NCBI GenBank assembly: GCA_934424575.1
Contig: CAKRXU010000001.1
Coordinates: 140,330-204,329 of the forward strand
Direction of reading: 5' to 3'
DNA length: 64,000 bases
Source: an uncultured Blautia sp.
Lineage (GTDB): Bacteria > Bacillota > Clostridia > Lachnospirales > Lachnospiraceae
The position numbers were made by a program, and so were the translations under genes. Each line of letters starts with the position of its first letter. Positions within the stretch are counted from its first letter, which is position 1. The notes below the pieces were generated by a model. It did not search any database. It was given only the letters and a program-made list of their open reading frames with translations, and was not told where the DNA came from. Of this stretch, positions 60,873 through 64,000 are shown one piece after another.

Positions 60873-61655
60873 CTATTTTGTGCAATTTCTCAGGTATGTA
60901 TTCCATATTTTATGGATATTATTACTGCTGTCAACTGCCTTAATCCTATCCAGATCAAACAAGATACAGCCACAATGTCCCTTAAAGGTAGGAAAACAGA
61001 TTACTTTCAGGTTGGTGTCTATCTCTGGGCTATAATCCATAAGTTCCAATACTTCTCCATAAAGTGCCGAACGTTCATAACTTCGCAGCCATTTCGAATC
61101 CATATTGGAAAACAAACTGCCAAAAGATTTTCCCAGCAACTGATTCAGCGAAAGCTTTTCTAATCTGGCAAGTTCCTGATTTGCATAACGGAAAATCCAG
61201 TCTACTGCATGACTTTCTTCGTTAAACACCATTTCTATGTCCGTAAATGCAATAGGCAGATATTCAAAAGAACTATAATAACGTCGATATTCTTCTTCTG
61301 TAGCCGGAATACCTCTTTTTCCCAAAGCATTAATCATTCTTTTCTGCTTTTCCTGAATCTCGGTCACTATTTGTTTTTTCTTGCGGACAGTATACAACAA
61401 TTCTTCTCCATTGCTGAGATCTACCGTATCTGTCACATCATGAATTGCTTTTACAGACACAATACAGCCTCTATGTATTTTTACAAAGTCTTCGTTCAAT
61501 AGTCCTTCCAGATCTTTCAAAGTAACTCTCGTCTCGTATACTCTTCCCCCGACTATATGAATCTCCGCAATTTTTCCGTGCATTATAATATAGAGAATCA
61601 CATTCGAATCCAAAGTTACATTTTTTCTATCTGAAATTATATTAATAAGTCCCAT
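60873..61655 (-). CDS. LytTR-type DNA-binding protein with C-terminal PAS-like domain
   Basis: A 260-aa protein. The N-terminal ~100 residues are a LytTR domain: VILYIIMHGKIAEIHIVGG, then LKDLEGLL, FVKIHRGCIVSVKAI and the closing VDLSNGEELLYTVRKKKQ. A PAS-like module follows (~135-255, FEYLPIAFTDIEMVF, WIFRYANQELARLE, LLGKSFGSLF). DNA binding first and sensing second is the reverse of the usual order. ATG at 61655 has GAGG upstream. Couples to the frameshifted PAS gene upstream. Confidence 0.8.
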   Translation of the reverse strand: MGLINIISDRKNVTLDSNVILYIIMHGKIAEIHIVGGRVYETRVTLKDLEGLLNEDFVKIHRGCIVSVKAIHDVTDTVDLSNGEELLYTVRKKKQIVTEIQEKQKRMINALGKRGIPATEEEYRRYYSSFEYLPIAFTDIEMVFNEESHAVDWIFRYANQELARLEKLSLNQLLGKSFGSLFSNMDSKWLRSYERSALYGEVLELMDYSPEIDTNLKVICFPTFKGHCGCILFDLDRIKAVDSSNNIHKIWNTYLRNCTK

Positions 61656-61666
61656 TTTCGTTATCC

Positions 61667-62172
61667 TCACATCCAGTTTTGGCATCTGGACAGTTTCCGC
61701 TGTTCCTGTGCAAGCTTTTTCTCTGTATTCCGGTAGAACATCGGATATCCGGCTCTTTCACCGGTAGAAAACGCACACATCCCATGCATGGCAAAATCAA
61801 TCCCCAGAAATTTTTCTGATATCGGACGGTAAAGCTTTATCCTGATAGCCGTCATCTTAGGCAGTTTCAAATATTTTCCTTCCAGAAAGATATTTCCGTT
61901 CACTACGTTTGTTGATAATTGCATCATTCTTTCCCAGTCATCCGGATGAACTCTTTCGAAAAAAACACGCTCACTATTTGGAAAATCTTCTTCATTCTGG
62001 TATCCTACCATCCGTCTCAGTTCATCGCTCCATTCACACTGACAATCTGAAAATCACGTCTGCAGTACATTTTCCACATGCCGGATTTGATCAGTTTATG
62101 CAATGTTTTATAGCTGTACTCTGCAAGAACTACTTCTTTATTATTTTCTTCGTTCACCTTATCACTTTCCAT
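61667..62172 (-). pseudogene. Frameshifted PAS-domain gene
   Basis: The first part (ATG at 62172; ESDKVNEENNKEVVLAEYSY, ending CRRDFQIVSV) runs into a stop. The PAS core continues in another frame as EWSDELRRMVGYQNEEDFPN and ERVHPDDWERMM, ending at 61667. A single-base slip near 62030 separates them. The full product would be a ~165-aa PAS sensor placed before the LytTR gene. Sequencing error or programmed slippage is possible, but no slippery heptamer is obvious. Confidence 0.65.
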
Positions 62173-62175
62173 GAT

Positions 62176-62802
62176 TTAACTTTGCCTGTCTCTCAGAAGC
62201 TGTTCGATCTTTGATGCAAACAGATCAAATGCGATATTATTTTTTCCACTGTTGATCACGATGTCAGCCTTTGCTCTTGTCGGCTCCACATACAGATAAT
62301 GCATCGGTTTTACAGTCGTCAGATACTGTTCGATGATTCCGTTCAGATCTCTTCCACGTTCCTCAACATCTCTGGAGATACGGCGCAGGATTCTCTCATC
62401 TGCATCAGCTTCCACATATACTTTGATGTCGAGAAGATCACGGATCCTCGGATCTGCAAGAAGCAGGATTCCTTCTACAAGGATGACCGGTCTTGGCTCG
62501 ATCGTGATCACCTTATCTGAACGATTATGCTGGCTGTAATCGTAAACTGGACACTCGATTGATTTCCCGGCTTTTAACTGTTTCAGATGCTCCACCAGAA
62601 GATCTGTTTCCAGTGAATCCGGATGATCATAGTTTACTTTGACACGTTTCTCGAATGGGATTCCATCCTGTCTGCGGTAATAATTGTCGTGATAAATGAC
62701 CACAACTTTGTCACCAAAACGTTCTTTGATCCTGTTTGTAAAAGTAGATTTTCCTGATCCGGAACCTCCTGCGATTCCGATAATAATACTTTCTTTACTC
62801 AT
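62176..62802 (-). CDS. udk: Uridine kinase
   Basis: A 208-aa enzyme that phosphorylates uridine and cytidine. P-loop GIAGGSGSGKSTFTNRI, the DNYYRRQDGIPFEKR region, YDYSQHNRSD and the lid region RRISRDVEERGRD. Cytoplasmic, pyrimidine salvage. Six nt follow the PfkB gene and three precede the PAS gene, so all are probably one transcript. Confidence 0.94.
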   Translation of the reverse strand: MSKESIIIGIAGGSGSGKSTFTNRIKERFGDKVVVIYHDNYYRRQDGIPFEKRVKVNYDHPDSLETDLLVEHLKQLKAGKSIECPVYDYSQHNRSDKVITIEPRPVILVEGILLLADPRIRDLLDIKVYVEADADERILRRISRDVEERGRDLNGIIEQYLTTVKPMHYLYVEPTRAKADIVINSGKNNIAFDLFASKIEQLLRDRQS

Positions 62803-62808
62803 TTTCCC

Positions 62809-63729
62809 TTACCTCTCAAGTCCAAATTCTTCTGGCATAAATCTCGGACAGATATTTTCTGATGTACAAATGACGGTTGATGCAAGTCTGGTGCCGATTC
62901 CACAGGCTTCGCGTAATGTCTTGCCGTAAGTAAGTCCCATGCAGACACCTGCAAAGAAGGAATCTCCGGCTCCGGTTGTATCCACAACATCTACTTTGAG
63001 CGCCGGATAAACGCCCTTATCTCCCTCCTGATCTGCATAAACAGCACCATCTCCGCCCATGGTCACAACCATCTTCGGAATTTTGGCAGAACGGATACGA
63101 TCTGCAAGGATATCCGTCATCTCTTCCGGTGTCACATTCTCATAGTTCTCTGAAAACAGAATACCCGCTTCCTGCTGGTTACAGACAAAGCATGCAGTTC
63201 TTCGGATAAAATCTCTTCGCTCGATTGCAATGCTCATGTTAGATACGATCGCATAAACTTTCTTGTTGTATTTCTCTGCATAGGCGAAGGTTTTTTTGAC
63301 GATTTCTTTTTCCAGATCGATTTCTATTACGATACTGTCTGCATCCTTAAAGATCTCATCGCCATGTTCATACAGAATTCTTTCAATCGTTCGATGATCT
63401 GGTCTCTTTGAAATGGATGCAACCACATCACCTTCATGATTAAATACTGCCAGCCAGGTTCCCATGCCGTTATTTGCTTTTCGCATATATTTGGTATTCA
63501 CTTTATGTCTTTTCAGTTTCTGGATAACTTCTTCACCCATCGCATCATTGTCAACTGCTCCAACAAAAGTCGGCTCCAGTTCTACGTTTGCAATATCTTC
63601 TACAACGTTACGTCCTACTCCTCCATGAATCTGCACGATTGTTCCGGCGTTTCTTCCCTGCGGAATATAAGGGGATGTGGAATATCCCTTGATATCAATG
63701 AAAACATCTCCGATTACTACGATTCCCAT
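62809..63729 (-). CDS. PfkB-family sugar/nucleoside kinase (pseudouridine kinase-like)
   Basis: A 306-aa ribokinase-fold enzyme. GDVFIDIKGY start, GGVGRNVVEDIA substrate-lid motif and DTTGAGDSFFAGV anion hole with the catalytic Asp. Its place just before udk favours a nucleoside or pseudouridine substrate; no pseudouridine glycosidase gene is in view. AAAGGAGAAATACA before the ATG. Substrate uncertain. Confidence 0.83.
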   Translation of the reverse strand: MGIVVIGDVFIDIKGYSTSPYIPQGRNAGTIVQIHGGVGRNVVEDIANVELEPTFVGAVDNDAMGEEVIQKLKRHKVNTKYMRKANNGMGTWLAVFNHEGDVVASISKRPDHRTIERILYEHGDEIFKDADSIVIEIDLEKEIVKKTFAYAEKYNKKVYAIVSNMSIAIERRDFIRRTACFVCNQQEAGILFSENYENVTPEEMTDILADRIRSAKIPKMVVTMGGDGAVYADQEGDKGVYPALKVDVVDTTGAGDSFFAGVCMGLTYGKTLREACGIGTRLASTVICTSENICPRFMPEEFGLER

Positions 63730-63821
63730 TGTATTTCTCCTTTATCTCTCTGTCTCTTATCTTAAAAATATAGCATATTTTCGCATTATATTGAAGTTTT
63801 TCTTCATATTATTTTTGTTCA

Positions 63822-63878
63822 TAAAAAAAGCTATCTGCTTCGGATGCAGAGTCTGCACCCGAAATTCAGATAGCTTTT
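63822..63878 (-). terminator. Terminator after the partial gene at the right edge
   Basis: AAAGCTATCTG / CAGATAGCTTT stem with an internally folding loop (TGCAGA-CTCTGCA) and seven T residues on the minus strand. Confidence 0.88.
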
Positions 63879-63925
63879 ATGATAGTCTGTAATAATCTGT
63901 AATTACTCAGATCATAGATTTATTT

Positions 63926-64000
63926 TTAGATCTCAGCCAGTTTCAGCAGATCCGGGATCTTGGATTCCCAGCCAAGTGCCATGATATGTACACCCTGACA
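63926..64000 (-). CDS. C-terminal end of a gene cut by the window, possibly metF
   Basis: Twenty-four codons end the frame: GVHIMALGWESKIPDLLKL, then AEI and a stop. The phrase GVHIMALGWE is reminiscent of the C-terminus of methylenetetrahydrofolate reductase in clostridia. That is a tentative match from memory; most of the gene lies beyond 64000. Confidence 0.45.
   Translation of the reverse strand, partial: CQGVHIMALGWESKIPDLLKLAEI

Noticed and set aside
1..64000. tRNA or rRNA genes
   Set aside because: No T-loop GTTCGA-type arm with matching acceptor stem, and no rRNA-like tract, was seen by eye; a tRNA search program would settle it.

Overview
The window reads as chromosome of an anaerobic, low-to-moderate GC Clostridia, most likely a gut Lachnospiraceae (Blautia/Dorea/Mediterraneibacter-like). 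This is inferred from AGGAGG-type ribosome binding sites, the rpmE-yqhQ(DUF1385)-prmC-prfA order, an F-type ATP synthase with a sodium-type rotor, twin hybrid histidine kinases with tandem receiver domains, ECF vitamin transporters, GH42 and GH30 glycosidases and SipW-type secretion. Nearly every gene is on the minus strand; only thiT, a 25-codon peptide gene and a TetR gene are clearly on the plus strand. No tRNA, rRNA, CRISPR array, insertion sequence or prophage was recognised.

Layout. 1-6.9 kb: prfA (cut by the window edge), prmC, DUF1385, rpmE, rho, a small export protein, hisC and an AraC regulator. 7-14.2 kb: malic enzyme with a GntR/FCD regulator, a phosphoesterase, a hybrid kinase whose leader is a c-di-GMP-I riboswitch ending in an intrinsic terminator, and an alanine/glycine symporter. 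14.4-16.8 kb: a 25-codon hydrophobic peptide gene, a wrecked GH30 glycosidase, a TPP riboswitch with thiT, and a ~365-bp element with 42-bp inverted ends. 16.8-23.9 kb: an ECF transporter (S, fused A, T), RNase HI, a YheO-type regulator, RidA and a second hybrid kinase.

24.0-35.8 kb holds the most unusual unit: an apparent 11-gene operon with two complete nitrogenase-like sets (NifH-like plus two NifD/K-like subunits each) bracketing hypF-hypC-hypD-hypE and a TM1266-family small protein. No hydrogenase structural gene, no hypA/hypB and no nif cofactor gene is present in the window. HypCDEF make the Fe(CN)2CO group, so the operon may make or use a metallocofactor or reduce an unknown substrate. 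It starts behind a promoter and a structured leader that ends in a 12-bp terminator and matches no riboswitch class I know.

35.8-45.2 kb: cardiolipin synthase and the complete ten-gene atp operon. Its c subunit has two carboxylates, as in sodium rotors, and two copies of a ~127-bp palindromic repeat sit between atp genes. 45.3-47.7 kb: GH42 beta-galactosidase and a VOC protein. 47.8-55.5 kb: a segment bounded by an exact 34-bp direct repeat. It carries a SipW peptidase, five proteins with TasA/camelysin-like signal regions, a Glu/Pro-rich SpaA-like protein, a protein with a variant sorting signal, and its sortase: a probable surface fibre locus acquired as an island. Broken genes lie at both ends.

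55.6-60.8 kb: a TetR regulator converging on a small acyl-assembly cluster (ligase, carrier protein, condensation-type acyltransferase, membrane hydrolase). 60.9-64 kb: a LytTR regulator, a frameshifted PAS gene, uridine kinase, a PfkB kinase, and the tail of a gene that may be metF.
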